DNA of 64,000 nt from Pyropia yezoensis (taxonomy: Eukaryota > Rhodophyta > Bangiophyceae > Bangiales > Bangiaceae). A model generated the notes under the pieces. That model ran no database searches and had not been told where the DNA came from. It saw only the letters and a program-made list of their open reading frames with translations. Below, piece by piece: positions 48,389-61,337 of this stretch (positions within the stretch are counted from its first letter, which is position 1; every line of letters starts with the position of its first letter). The position numbers were made by a program, and so were the translations under genes. Location of the stretch: NCBI GenBank assembly GCA_009829735.1, contig CM020618.1:28124894-28188893 (forward strand), written 5' to 3'.

Positions 48389-51300
48389 AGGGGTCCTACC
48401 GGGCCTCATATCAGGCGCCACCGGCTCCGGTGGTAGCTGTGTTGGCTCCGGTGGCTCCTCTGGCTGCGCTAGTGTCACCTCCCGCCCCTGTCATGCGTGA
48501 CGGGGGTCCCCGTCTATGGTATGAGGGCGTTGACGCCCTTGTTGCCCGCGCAATGCGGGAGGGTCTCTCTGTTAGCTGGGGGGATATCCCCCCAGGTGCT
48601 ACGCTGGTTGGGTCAGCGCGTTGCTTCGGTGGCGTGCTTGACCGCCTCCAGTCCGCTCTGGCGGACCTGGAGGCTGGCCGCAGCACCCTCGTCCAGCTAT
48701 GCACCGAGGTAACTCGGGTGATTGACCGTCGCGAGATTGCCGACCGGTGGAGCATGGAGGTGTACGCGTTTACGCGTGAGTGGCCTCCCTCGGGCAGCGG
48801 GTCTACCCACTGAGGAGTGCTATTGTTTGTGAGGGAGAGGGCCCCGGTAACCCTTATGGTGGCCGGGTAGTAGTGAGTATGAACTCATCCCCCGCTGGGG
48901 CGTTTGCATGATACCAATGCCTGCCATTGGGGAGTACCCCGTCTAACTTAGTCGTGGCTTGCCTCGGTTCTTTCCGGCCTCCCCCAACCCATCCTGGCTG
49001 GTTAATACTCATGAAGGTCAACCTTCCGTAGTCCGTCACTTGCCCGATGGATGAGGCTTTCCTTTGGTGTAAGCCTCAGGTTACTTCGAAATTATCGGAG
49101 TTAGTTATCTCCTTCAAGTAAACTTGTAAAAGTCAGTCGCTTACTTAGTTTGCCTAAGTCCGCTCCAACTTAATGAACCTAAGTCTTGCCGAATCCATGT
49201 GACACCCTTCTTAGTAGGTATAAGCCTCACCCCCCAACAGCCGAAGTCGGTGTCGGTTGGGTTGTTACAGTAGGCGTCGTCGCCTCATGTAAGGCATGAG
49301 GAGGTGGCGGGGTATATTCGCCGCCTGTTCCCAGGTGGGTGAGTCGTATCCGACCCACATCACCTTGACGTACCAGGGTCTTGGTAGGTCCGGGTCGGTG
49401 TGTCCGACCACGCTCTCTACTTGGTATGGAATCCCATCCGGTCCCACCGGGTCATCTGACCGGTGGGTTGTAAGAGCTTCATGTAGCAACCCAGCCGGTA
49501 CCGGCTGAGGCTGTTCCGGCTTCGGAGCAGGTGTCACATCGTTGAGGTTGATGCGTTGTTTCTCCGTATCGGAGTGCAGTATGACAGAGTGATCATCTCT
49601 GTGTGAGATCTGGTACGGTCCATTGACCGGTTGCATAAGCTTTTTCCCTCGGAACTTCTGGTGTCTGATGTAGACCCAGTCACCTGTTACCAGGGTAGCG
49701 TTGCGCACCCGTAGTCGGGCGTCGAAGTTCTTCTTGTATCAAAGTTGCGTTCTATCAAGGGCAGCCTTGAGCTTAGGAATCATCCACGATAGCTTGGCCA
49801 ACCAAGCTAAGTGGATGCGTTCGCCCGGTCGGCCCTTCAGTGTATCATACCGAGTGCACCTGCCGGGTGGCAGCGTCAGGTTACCGACCCCTAGTGGCAT
49901 GACCCACTCCAGTGGGCCGATGTTTGTACTCCGATGTGGCCTGGCATTGTATGCCAGGGTGAGTACGGACAGAAGCCTGTCCCACATCTTTGTGTGCTCG
50001 GCCACATAGCACTGTAGCATCTTGACGATTGTGCGGTTGAACCGCTCCACCTGCCCGTTGGACTGCGGGTGGTAGTCGGATGCCCGACGGGGTTCGATAC
50101 CGAACATGCCCAGGACCTTAGTGCAGAATGCTGACGTAAGGTTTGCTCCGTTATCGGAGAGGAGTTGCTTCATTACTCCGTATGCACTGATCCAGTGGTC
50201 AACCACTGCGTTCATGATGGTATATGCCGTATCATTCGGGATGGCTGCCGCTCGTGACAGCTTAGTGAATCGGTCTGACATGACTAGGATGTACCTGTTC
50301 CCTTCTTCCGTTACCGGAAGTGGCCCGACTATGTCGATAGCGACCTGCTCGTTAGGCCCATCCGGTGGGAATAGTTTCATGGCAGACGCCTGCCTATGTA
50401 GACTCATGCGGTTACGTGCACAGAGGTTGCATCCCCTTACGTTGTCAACCATGTCGACGGCCATTGCTGGCCAGTAGAAGAACCTTCGCATTGCTGCGAA
50501 CACACGTGAACCCTTCGGGTGTCCAGCTGTAGAGTTCTCGTGTTCTCGTTCCATGACGGCTTGCCGTAAGGACACGGGAACCACGACTTGATGTCGTCCA
50601 TCGGCGGGTGCCCGCCGGTATATGAGTCCGTCTTCATTCTCGGAGAAGATGCCGGCCGTACCGGCCAGGAGGTTAGCGCGACGGCGTCTACAGTCGTCTT
50701 CATTGGCTTGTGCCTCGTGGAAGTCCGCGAGAGTCAGTGGGCATGCTCGGTGTGCCATGGTATGGTCAACCATACCTTGGGTGGCGTTACCCACCATGCA
50801 CACCGGTACCACCGGGATGTCCTTGTCCACCGGGCGGGTATCCCCGCTCGGGGTGTCGAGTCGAGACAGCGCGTCTCCGAGGTGGTGGGTTGACCCAGCC
50901 TTATACTTAGTGCGGTAGTCGTGCTCGGCCATCTTCAGCCTCCATCGGGCTAGCCTCCCATGGCTATCGGAATCCTTGTCACCCAGGTTGAGGAGCCATC
51001 GTAAAGGTTCGTGGTCGGACCTCACGATGAACCTGGAGCCCTCCAGGTATGGCCGGAGCAGTTGCACTGCCCATATAACCCCGAGGCACTCACGTTCGGT
51101 GGCACTATAGTTATGCTCAGCCGGGTTGAGTGTCCGGCTGAAGTACCCTACCGGACGTAGGTCCGGGATAACGTTATCGGAACCGATAAACGTCTCTCCC
51201 TGTAACAGGGTGCATCCCACTTGGGTATCGCATGCATCGACATCGATGACGAGGGTACCCCGTCTGTGCGGTAACGCAAGGACGGGTGGGGATAGTAGGG

Positions 51301-52204
51301 CTCGCATCAGCGACTCGAATGCCTCCTCTTCGCTAGGCGAAGGGGGTTGGAGTACCTTGGGCAAGGTACTGCTCGTAAGAACCGTTAGGGGTTTGGCTAT
51401 CCGAGCGAAGTCCATGACGAACCGTCGGTATACGTTGCACATTCCCAGGAAGCTCTTGAGCTGCGTCTGGGTGTAAGGAAACCGGGCATCCCGGAGTGCC
51501 CGGGAATTGGCTTCGAGTACCCCTAGTTTACCAGGGGTTATCTGGTGGCCCAGATACTCGACCGTCTGTTGGAAGAAGGCGCACTTCTTCAGACGCAGGG
51601 TTACCCCGGCGTTCCGCAAGAGGATGAGTACTTCGTCAACATGTTGCACATGGTCATCCATGTTACGCGAGAAGACGATGACGTCATCGAGGTACACTAG
51701 GCAGGTACGCCACTTGACTCCCGGCAGTATAATGTCGATAGCCCGCTGGAATATAGCGGGGGCGTTGGACAATCCGAAAAGCATCCTTAGGAACTCGTAC
51801 ACTCCACTGTGACAGGCGAACGCCGTCTTGGGGATATCCTCGTCCGCCACTGGGATCTGCCAGTATCCGGCATTGCAATCGATGGTGGTAAACACCGTAG
51901 CTTCCCCCAGGGAGTCGATGTATTCATCCATCCTTGGTAAAGGGTATGAGTCTTTCTTGGTAACCAAGTTGAGGCGTCGATAATCGATGCAAAACCGAGG
52001 GGTTCGATCCTTCTTTGGTACGATAACGACTGGGGCACCCCATTCCGACATCGAAGGTCGTATCACCTTCGCTGCACTCATCCTCTTCACTTCTCCATCA
52101 ACGATCTCTCGTTGCATAGGTCCCGCTCGATGCAGTTGTGACTGGGCGGGGCGTGGGCCTGGTACCAGGTCTATACGATGTTGGGTTGCCCCAATGGTAG
52201 CCAA
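48389..52204 (-). mobile_element. Element C: internal fragment (end of aORF, spacer, pol)
   Basis: Starts inside the aORF (48389-48813, +, last ~140 codons), then the 451-nt spacer and pol on the minus strand (49265-52204) from the chromodomain-like tail back into reverse transcriptase (FCIDYRRLN, YLDDVIVFS present). No LTR. Pol carries at least one break. It meets element D head to head at about 52204. More diverged from A than B is. Confidence 0.88.
49265..52204 (-). pseudogene. pol: Pol fragment, element C
   Basis: Reverse transcriptase, RNase H, integrase and chromodomain-like tail of the element A family, broken. Substitutions relative to A are spread over all domains, indicating a separate lineage or older copy. 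Confidence 0.88.
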
Positions 52205-54843
52205 GGCCACAGTGTTTACCACTATCGACTGCAATACCGGGTACTGGCAGATCCCAGTGGCGGAAGAGGATATCCCCAAGACGGCGTTCGTCTGTCACAG
52301 TGGCGTGTACGAGTTCCTTAGGATGCCTTTCGGATTGTCCAACGCCCCCGCCACATTCCAGCGGGCCATCGACGTTACACTGTCGGGAGTCAAGTGGCGT
52401 AACTGCCTGGTGTACTTGGACGACGTCATCGTCTTCTCGAGTAACATGGATGACCATGTGCAACATGTCGACGAGGTATTCACCCTCTGGCGGAACGCCG
52501 GGGTAACCCTGCGCCTCAAGAAGTGCGCCTTCTTCCAGCAGACAGTCGAGTATCTGGGTCACCAGATCACACCAGGTAAACTGGGAGCGCTCGAAGCTAA
52601 TACCCGGGCACTCCGGGATGCGCAATACCCAACCACCCAGACACAGCTGAAAAGCATTCCTGGGGATGTGCAACGTATACCGACGGTTCGTCAAGGACTT
52701 CGCTCGGATAGCCAAACCCCTAACGGTTCTGACGAGCAGCGCCTTGCCAAAGGTACTCCAACCTCCCTCGCCCAGCGAGGGAGAGGCCTTCGAGCTGCTC
52801 AAGCAAGCTCTGCTAGCCCCACCCTTGCTTGCGTTGCCGCATAGACGCGGGACCTTCGTCATCGACGTCGATGCCTGCGACACCCAAGTGGGATGCACCC
52901 TGCTACAGGAAGAGATCATCATCGGTACCGATAATGCTATCCAGGACCTACATCCGGTAGGGTACTTCAGCCGGACACTCAACCCGGCTGAGCGTAACTA
53001 TAGTGCCACCGAGCGCGAGTGCCTCGGAGTCATATGGGCAGTGCAACTGCTCCGGCCATACCTGCAAGGTTCCAGGTTCATCGTAAGGTCCGACCACGAA
53101 CCTTTACGATGGCTTCTCAACCTTGGTGACAAGGATTCCGACAGCCATGGGAGGCTAGCCCGGTGGAGGCTGAAGATGGCCGAGCACGACTACCGGACCA
53201 CATATAAGGCCGGCTCAACCCATCATCTGGGGGACGCGCTGTCGCGACTCGATACACCGAGCGAGGATACCCGACAGGTGGACGAAGACCTTCCGGTGGT
53301 AACGGTGTGCATGGTGGGTAATGCTACCCAGGGTATGGTTGACCATACCATGGCACACCTTGCGTGCCAATTAACCCTCGCGGACTTGCGCGAGGCACAG
53401 GCCAATGACGATGACTGTAAACGCCATCGTGCTTACCTCCTGGGCGGCACGGCCGGCATCTTCTCCGAGAACGAGGACGGACTCATATGCCGGCGGGCAC
53501 CCGCCGATGGACGGCATCAAGTCGTGGTTCCCATGTACCTACGACAAGCCGTCATGGAACGAGAACACGAGAACCCCACAGCCGGACACCCGGGGGGTTC
53601 ACGTACGTTCGCAGCAATGCGAAGGTTCTTCTACTGGCCAGCAATGGTCGTCGACGGAATCGACCACGTGCGTGGATGCCACCCGTGTGCACGAAATCGT
53701 ATGAGTCTTCATAGGCGGGCATCCCCTATGAAACTGTTCCCCCCGGATGGACCCAACGAGCAAGTCGCTATCGACATACTCGGGCCGCTTCTGGTAACGG
53801 AAGAAGGGAACAGGTACATCCTGGTCATGTCGGACCGCTTTACGAAGCTGTCACGGGCAGTAGCAATCCCGAACGATACGGCCTACACGATCATGAACGC
53901 AGTGGTTGACCACTGGATCAGTGCATACGGAGTAATGAAGCAACTCCTCTCCGATAACGGAGCAAACCTTACGTCAGCATTCTGCACTAAGGTCCCGGGC
54001 ATGTTTGGTATCGAACCCCGTCGGGCATCCGACTACCACCCGCAGTCCAACGGGCAGGTGGAGCGGTTCAACCGCACAATCGTCAAGATGCTCCAGTGCT
54101 ATGTGGCGGAGCACACAAAGATGTGGGACAGGCTTCTGTCCGTCTTGACCCTGGCATACAATTCCAGGCCCCACCGGAGTACCAGCATTGCCCCACTGGA
54201 ATGGGTCATGCCGATGGGCGTCGGTAACCTGACGCTGCCACCGGGCAGGTGCACTCGGTATGATACACCGAAGGGCCGACCGGGCGAACGCATCCACCTA
54301 GCTTGCTTGGCCAAGCTATCTTGGATGATTCCGAAGCTCAAGGGTGCCCTTGACCGTACACAACGTCGATACAAGAACAACTTTGACGCCCGACTACGGG
54401 TACGCAACGCAACCCTGGTAACAGGTGACTGGGTCTACATCAGACACCAGAAGTTCCGAGGGAAAAAGCTTATGCAACCGGTCAATGGACCGTACCAGAT
54501 CTTACACAGAGATGATCACTCTGTCATCCTGCACTCCGATACGGAGATACAACGCATCAACCTCAATGATGTGACACCTGCTCCGAAGCCGGAACAGCCT
54601 CAGCCGGTACCGGCTGGGTTGCTACATGAAGCTCTTACAACCCACCGGTCAGATGACCCGGTGGGACCGGATGGGATTCCATACCAAGTAGAGAGCGTGG
54701 TCGGACACACCGACCCGGACCTACCAAGACCCTGGTACGTCAAGGTGATGTGGGTCGGATACGACTCACCCACCTGGGAACAGGCGGCGAATATACCCCG
54801 CCAACTTCTCATGCCTTACATGAGGCGACGACGCCTACTGTAA
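52205..54843 (+). pseudogene. pol: Pol fragment, element D
   Basis: Reverse transcriptase from its third block onward (YLDDVIVFS present), RNase H, integrase and chromodomain-like tail (WVGYDSPTWEQAAN). The distal 725 codons, from 52666, are one open frame. Very similar to copy B over the shared part. Confidence 0.9.
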
Positions 54844-55294
54844 CAACCCAACCGACACCGACTTCGGCTGTTGGGGGGTGAGGCTTATACCTACGAAGTA
54901 GGGTGTCACATGGATTCGGCAAGACTTAGGTTCACTAAGTTGGAGCGGACTTAGGCCAACTAAGTAAGCTACTGACTGTTACAAGTTTACTTAAAGGAGA
55001 TGACTAACTCCGAAAATTTCGAAGTAACCTGAGGCTTACACCAATGTAAACCTTCATCCATGGCGCAAGTGACGGGCCAAGGAAGGTTGACCTTCATGAG
55101 TATGGACCAACCAGGATGGGTTGGGGGAGACGGGAAAGAACCGAGGCAAGCCACGACTAAGTCAGACGGGGTACTCCCCAATGGCAGGCATCGGTATCAT
55201 GCAAACGCTCCAGCGGGGGATGAGTTCATACTCACTACTACCCGGCCACAATAGGGGTCACCGGATCCCTCTCCCTCACAAACAATAGCACTCC
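54844..55294. other. 451-nt convergent spacer, element D
   Basis: Inverted counterpart of 24547-24997, same length with scattered substitutions. Confidence 0.75.
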
Positions 55295-57700
55295 TCAGTG
55301 GGAAGACGCGCTGCCCGAGGGAGGCCACTCACGCGTAAGCGCGTACACCTCCATGCTCCACCGGTCGGCAATCTCACGACGGTCAATCACCCGAGTTACC
55401 TCGGTGCATAGCTGGACGAGGGTGCTGCGGCCAGCCTCCAGGTCCGCCAGAGCGGACTGGAGGCGGTCAAGCACGCCACCAAAGCAACGCGAGGAACCGA
55501 CCAGCGCAGCACCTGGGGGGATATCCCCCCAGCTGACAGAAAGACCCTCCCGCATCTCGCGGGCAATGAGGGCGTCAACGCCCTCATACCATAGACGGGG
55601 ACCCCCGTCACGCATGAAAGGGGCGGGAGGTGACACTAGCGCAGCCAGAGGAGCCCCCGGAGCCAACACAGCTACCACCGGAGCCGGTGGCGCCTGATAT
55701 GAGGCCCGGTAGGACCCCAGTGAAGGGGCTCCACCGTAAACCCGGCGTGGCTCCGCCCGACGACGGGACACGTCACGCTCCCCACCCGCAGAGCCCCACT
55801 CTCGGGGACGACGGCCAACCGCCGCCGGTATCGGGTTACCGAACCACAGGGCGAGGATCTGAAGCGGGTCATGGATAACCATGGGAATACCCAGGTCAGG
55901 AACAGCCTCGGTGGACGCCCACGCACGGCAATTGGGCTCACCCGGCTGAGTACGCCGGATACGCAACGAGTGACGAGGCAAGGGGGAAGCCCCAGCCTGC
56001 GGGTCCCGGTACGGGGGAAGGGCCAACACCCCAGCCCAGTTCACGGCATTGTGAACGGCCAGCAGGGCCTCGAACTCCCGGGCCAACCCGGTCTTGGCGG
56101 CTATCAGGTCCACGCCCAGCTGCCCGATATGCCGACGGACACCCGTCGGAAGCTGGAACAGGCGCCCCTGCCGGCGGACGGACAGCAAGAAGCAGGAAGC
56201 CTGCCCGAGGGTAACCTCAAGGGTGAAGGTACCCTGCAACGGGTGGACCGGCCGGGAGGCCAATACACTCCCGAAGTATCGGAGACAGGAGCCGGTGTCA
56301 AACCGGAAAGCAGGGGCGGGTTCCCAACCCTCCTGCCACAGAGGAGGGCGCACGGGAGTGTACACCGGCGCGCGACCGTTACCGGTCTGCATCGCGCACG
56401 TTATATCGGTGCGGAACGCATCCGCCATGACACCATGGTTGCGTCGCCAGCTAGACGCCGACTTCAACCCCGCCATGGGCGGGTACGTAGCCGTCAACGT
56501 CAGGTACGGGGACACCCCCGGGAAGTACTCAAACCCGGGATACCGGCCGGTATCACCCACCGTCTCCCCAAACGCCACCGGCTCCGCCGCCGCCGCAATC
56601 CCCCGAGCACTAGCCGTGTAGTCAACCTCCCGCGGCAACGCGGGGGCAACCAAGTCGCATACCCCGAAGGCGGAGTCGAGGTAGACCTCACCCCGCCCAA
56701 TCCGGGTGCGCCAGAGCTGCGCATGCCGGTCGTCCGGCTGACTCAGGACCCAATGTTGTTCCACCCGGACCGCGTTCGGCTGGTTGACCAGCCGCACCAA
56801 CTCCCGCTCCCAACTCAAGTCCACCTCGACGTGCCGGGAGGACTCTTCACGGTGACGTGGCTGGTGGAAGTCCACCCGCATCCGCCCAGCGGAGTCCATA
56901 GGCTCCTGCACAATTAGGCCTCGAACCCGACCCACCGAGTCAGACATCGACATGGCGGGTTGACCCGCCGCCAAGGCGACGCCGCCACCCGACTGGGCAA
57001 CCCGGGCGGGACCAGGAAGAATCGGGGGCGCCGGGAGAAGCCCCACCAGCAGATGGGGCGGTGCCGTAGGCGCACGGGGCCGAGGAGGAAGACGAAGGGC
57101 GGGCGCCCGCCCGGAGTAGCTTCGGGAGTCCACCGCCATCGGGGAAGACACTTCTTGACCACCAATCGCCCGCGGCACCGCGGGCCGAGCATGGCCGCCA
57201 CCCGGGAACGACGTGGGCACCACGGGGATGGAGGGAGCAGACCCGATACCCGCCCCCACGGACACACCACCACCCGGGCGGGCACCCGCGCCGTCTTGAC
57301 CCGCCGTCCCGGCTGGGGTGCCGCCACGACCGCCCGGCACACCGGCTGCGCCGTCATGAGGTAAAGCCGCGCCTGCACCGGCGGCAGGAGCCATCCGGGT
57401 CGCCGGAGGAGTAGAAGTAGGGGCAGCCGCTACGTGCAGTTGACCGCCACCCGACGGAGCCGTCGTGGCGCTGCACACGGACGACAATCCGCCCGATGCG
57501 CCTTCCGGGGCCACACGGACGGTTACCCGGTCGCCTTCGTCCTCCGACGAGCTCGCCAAGATGCACTCGGCAGCGGTGGCAGAGACGGGACCGTCATGGT
57601 GGAGCCGGTGTAGCAGGGGCGCCCGGTGCCAAAAAAGCCGCAGCCGGCTCGACCCGGTACAAAGAACGCTCGCGCGGACGAGCCAGGGAAGCGCGGACAC
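55295..57700 (-). CDS. Antisense extra ORF, copy D (long open frame, divergent N-terminus)
   Basis: Open for 801 codons on the minus strand, opposite to pol of element D. The core (YPGFEYFPGVSPYLTL, FRFDTGSCLRYFGSVL, QLPTGVRRHIGQLG) and the helical tail (FGGVLDRLQSALADLEAGRS) are retained. The first ~40 residues differ from copies A and B, and the acidic EEEEE block is not recognisable. The initiation codon is uncertain. Its persistence as an open frame in an otherwise 5'-truncated fossil argues the copy is not very old. Confidence 0.75.
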   Translation of the reverse strand: MSALPWLVRASVLCTGSSRLRLFWHRAPLLHRLHHDGPVSATAAECILASSSEDEGDRVTVRVAPEGASGGLSSVCSATTAPSGGGQLHVAAAPTSTPPATRMAPAAGAGAALPHDGAAGVPGGRGGTPAGTAGQDGAGARPGGGVSVGAGIGSAPSIPVVPTSFPGGGHARPAVPRAIGGQEVSSPMAVDSRSYSGRAPALRLPPRPRAPTAPPHLLVGLLPAPPILPGPARVAQSGGGVALAAGQPAMSMSDSVGRVRGLIVQEPMDSAGRMRVDFHQPRHREESSRHVEVDLSWERELVRLVNQPNAVRVEQHWVLSQPDDRHAQLWRTRIGRGEVYLDSAFGVCDLVAPALPREVDYTASARGIAAAAEPVAFGETVGDTGRYPGFEYFPGVSPYLTLTATYPPMAGLKSASSWRRNHGVMADAFRTDITCAMQTGNGRAPVYTPVRPPLWQEGWEPAPAFRFDTGSCLRYFGSVLASRPVHPLQGTFTLEVTLGQASCFLLSVRRQGRLFQLPTGVRRHIGQLGVDLIAAKTGLAREFEALLAVHNAVNWAGVLALPPYRDPQAGASPLPRHSLRIRRTQPGEPNCRAWASTEAVPDLGIPMVIHDPLQILALWFGNPIPAAVGRRPREWGSAGGERDVSRRRAEPRRVYGGAPSLGSYRASYQAPPAPVVAVLAPGAPLAALVSPPAPFMRDGGPRLWYEGVDALIAREMREGLSVSWGDIPPGAALVGSSRCFGGVLDRLQSALADLEAGRSTLVQLCTEVTRVIDRREIADRWSMEVYALTREWPPSGSASSH

Positions 57701-57710
57701 CCGCGCTTAT
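57690..57710 (-). promoter_or_regulatory. TATA-like box and palindrome upstream of aORF (copy D)
   Basis: Minus-strand TATAA (57710-57706) followed by GCGCGGGTGTCCGCGC (57705-57690). One base differs from A and B, shortening the stem to 6 bp with a 4-nt loop. Confidence 0.45.
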
Positions 57711-58185
57711 AACCACCCAGCTCAGCACGAGCTATACGGCAGCGCGGGACGACCCGCGCCAGCCGGGCTACGAGGGCGCTCCACCCAGGCACCTGGATCG
57801 GAGCCACGCCCCCCCCACACGGGGTAATCAAGGGGGGTCACTCCCAACCGCCCCCACGCAACGCGGGCAGCCCCCGCCCCCAACTCAATCGTCCTGCGAG
57901 AGGGGCCCCCTACCACCAGACGCCTGGTGGCGGATCCGCTTGCACCACCCCTCGGAAAGGGGGGTCGTGAACAAAAACCCGCATCGGGAAATTAACGGTC
58001 CGGAAAACGGATCGTGTGTGTACCACACAAATGGGGGCACCCCCCTCAGACAACCTCGAAAAGGGGTGTCTGTCGCGACAGGGCGCAAAGCCCCACCCGA
58101 CTGGTAAACGGTCACGCGACCCACTTACATTCGAAAACCCGAATGCAACTCGACCCGAAGACGGGCCGAATCTAAGGGGGGGAAA

Positions 58186-58547
58186 TGTAGCAGTATGGTT
58201 GACCCTATTGTGACCCTAATACAGGGGGGCTACTTCTAACCCTTACCTTTCAATTTGGGAGTCCGTACTGGTCACAGTATCTATAAGTTACGTATGACCT
58301 GAGGGACTGGCATCTTGGGGTGGAGGGTAGTTAGTAGTGTCTCCGAGGGTTTATAACGAGGGGGCCGGCGGCGAATCCACCGCCGGCCATGGTAGAGCAA
58401 CAAACCCCTCCCATTTGGGCTCCCATCTTGTTCCCGTGGCTTGCGCTCCAAGGACAGCAACCTTGGCCTCCCGGTAACGTTGGTGCCGATCCCCCTTGGT
58501 GAGTGTTCCCTCAGAGTGGACGTGCAGCGGATACCTATTGTGCTACA
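58186..58547 (+). repeat. 3' LTR of element D
   Basis: 362 bp, starts TGTAGCAGTATGG and ends TTGTGCTACA, preceded by AAGGGGGGGAAA. Inverted relative to the other three LTRs in the window. Confidence 0.93.
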
Positions 58548-59441
58548 AGTATGCATTGTCAAACAAGGATGGCAGGGCACGTAGGGACGACAGATGAGTG
58601 AGATGCTGGACCGTTATGATTCCTATCACTCCTCCGTAGGGAATCTATGGGCCTTCCATGTGGGGGGGCCTCGTAGAGATCGCGTCGTACCCCTGTGTCC
58701 ACCTTCCTAGTGAGGAGGACGGGGCCGATTTGGCCCCTTGGGATTTTACTGGCTTCCGATCGGTCCCCTCCTATGGAGATGGGACCGGGTCGCCATTGGT
58801 TCTGGAGCCCATATTGGGATTACCAGTGTATGGGAATTTCCCCTGACCGGAATTGGCCATTGGTCAATATTCCGGGATGGGATGCATTTGGGGTTTGGAT
58901 TTTGATTGTGTATTTTGCGTGATTGTGAGATTGGGGAGATCCTGAGTGTTGGCACCAATGTCCGGCGGGGCTCCTCTTCCCCGTATCTTGGAGGTTTCCG
59001 CCCCGCCGGAGGGAATGATCTGTGGGGGAGGGGGCCCTCCGGACATGTTGGAGGGTTCTTGTTGGCCCGCACGTGGCCCGGTGTGGAGGGTTGCTGGGTG
59101 TGGGTGAGAGAGGGTAAGAGTGTGCGTGGGGGTGCGCGTTGCTTCCCCCTTCGAAAGAAAACAGACTTGCGTGTGCCTGAACACTGTCGTCTTGGTCGCG
59201 GACCCCCGCGTGATCCAGCCAGGCGGTCGGCGGTTCGGTATCTCTCCTATCTCCCCGCGTTCTTGGTGGGTTGTTTCTCTGTGTGTTCTGTGTGCTACGC
59301 GCCTAAGGTACGTAAAGCCACTGCATTTGGTGGATCAGCGGGGTAGGGGACTAGGATCCTTCTGGCCAAAGGGGTCTGCCCCTTCTTCGTACTCTTTCTG
59401 TGGTTGTGCTCTGTCATCCCTCAGGGAACACGGTTGTAGTG
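58548..59441. other. Flank of element D; probable 5' LTR/leader of element E, limits not resolved
   Basis: About 0.9 kb without a coding frame between the D LTR and the gag-like start of element E. The E 5' LTR should lie here, but its partner is outside the window, so I could not set its limits. T/G-rich stretches (58860-58930) and GTGTG runs occur. Confidence 0.5.
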
Positions 59442-61337
59442 ATGTCCGATAAGGAGCAGAATCCCCCTCAGGGGGAGACGGAAGTCCTGTAAGGCGGTCC
59501 ATCCGTTACGAAGGGGAGCACGATTGGAGGCGCTGCTCCTCCGCGCGCCCAAGGGGATGGAGTTGATGACCTGGCCACCCGTAGCGCGACTACCCGGCAT
59601 CCCCCCCTGGAAATCGGTTCGGAAGGCCCATCGGGCGAAATGTATTCCCAGTCGCGCGGGAAGCGCGAGGGAGGGCACTCAACCGGCTTCGGCAATTTTC
59701 CTGGGATTCTCGCCTTTGCGGGGGTGGATTCTGAGGGAACGCCCACCCCTCCTGTTCCCCTCACGGGGGCATGGTTTCCTAATGAGACACCTCGAGCGTT
59801 TGTGGCCCCTGGATTGGATACTCCTACGGAGGAATAGAAGAAAGCGATGGTGGAGGCTGTTAGCGGCCTGCTGACTCCGCTCAACCAACGGTTGAGTTTT
59901 GTGGAGCGAAGTGTGCAGAAGCGGGAGCGCCAGCGTGGCCGGCAGCCCAGTTCGTCATCTGAGTCGACTTCGGATTCTTCTGGAGGGGAGGCTTCGCCTC
60001 CCGGGCGCCGTCGGCGCCCGCGACCTGTAGTCCGAGCGGTTTCCGCTCAGGCAGGACCGGGGCGAGTCCCCCTACGGGAGATTCCTCCAAGATCATTCCG
60101 GCAGACGACCGTTATGCGAGTCTTCCGGACTGTGAGACATATGCTCTCAAGAACAAGGACAACCGAGTATCGGGAGCCGAGGCCCAAGGCCTGGGTAAGA
60201 AGCGAAAGGACCTGGCCAGTATACTCGGTCGCGATTGTGAATGGGGGGAGACCCTCCTCTGGGAGTCTTCGAATTTCTCAACCGCATTGTCAAAGCGGTA
60301 AATTATAATGGCCTCTCAGAGGGGCGAGCTTTGCTTCTCCTCCCGGAATTTACTAAGGATCCCTTGAAGAGGGACCTTTATCGAATTCGCCCGTCCGTCG
60401 ATGACGGCCGGCGCACTGGGAAGGGTGACCTCCTATTTGGAACTGGTGAATTGGCTTCTGCGCGCGTACGCAAATGAGCATCTCCTGAATGAACAGGAGG
60501 CCATTTTTAATGATGCCTCCCAAGAGGAGGATGAGACGGAGACGGCATTCCACCGCCGCATCATGGAACTCCACGCGAAGTATGGATGTATACAAACCTC
60601 GGGCAAGGTCCGAGCCCGCTTTATGCAGGACACCTGGTAGGAAATTCGGCACAAGGTACGTAACTTCGTGGCTGACCACCCTCATGCTCGTATTGAGCTT
60701 GCGGTACAGTATGCCTAACGGGCAGGAGATTTTCGACGGCGGGTTCAAGCCGCCGCCAAGCAGTTGAAGACAAAAGAAGACGCGGAGCGTAACGCTCGCC
60801 GCATGGCGCGTCGGGCTCTGGCAGCTGTTAAGTCTTAAACCTAGGAGGTAGGGGAGGCCTCTGGCTCTTCCCGCAAAGATTATCGACCCTCGGGGGGGTC
60901 CAGATGGACGGACGGGAAGCGGGAACTCTTCCCCTGTCATGTCTGTAATAGTACCTCTCACTGGACGTCAAATTGTCCACACCTCCCGGAGACGACTCGA
61001 GCGAAGATGGCCAAGGCGCGCGCGGAGCGCAAGAAGGCCTGAGACTCCGTCCGAATGGCAGGGCGATTTCTGGGGTCACGCCCTCCCCAAAGAGGAAGGT
61101 AGATCGACCGAGTTCCCCCAAGCGGAGTTCCTCTGAATCCTCATCTTCGCGAAACGCTGAAGGGGCGGTCCCCCTAGAGCTTCTCACACTACGTCCCCTG
61201 ATTCGGGGGGGCCTAAGAGGATTTTTCGCGGCCCCGCGACGAACAAGCCTGCATTATTGGCACTCCCTGAGAGGGTGAAACGGAAAAATGTTATTTGCGC
61301 GAATATGCATTAATCCAGCTATCAGCTGGCCGTACAT

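Larger units (their letters stand above)
52205..58547 (+). mobile_element. Element D: 5'-truncated relative of element A in plus orientation
   Basis: Begins within reverse transcriptase (ATVFTTIDCN) at the junction with C. It continues through RNase H, integrase and chromodomain-like tail to 54843, then the 451-nt spacer, aORF on the minus strand (57700-55295), polypurine tract 58174-58185 and LTR 58186-58547. Lacks 5' LTR, gag and protease; pol shows about one break. Together C and D form a large inverted repeat centred near 52.2 kb. Confidence 0.9.

Noticed and set aside
42572-58547. One nested LTR element or a DNA transposon with LTR-like inverted ends
   Set aside because: No matching target duplication, both LTRs are 3' LTRs of different fragments, and two internal junctions are seen.
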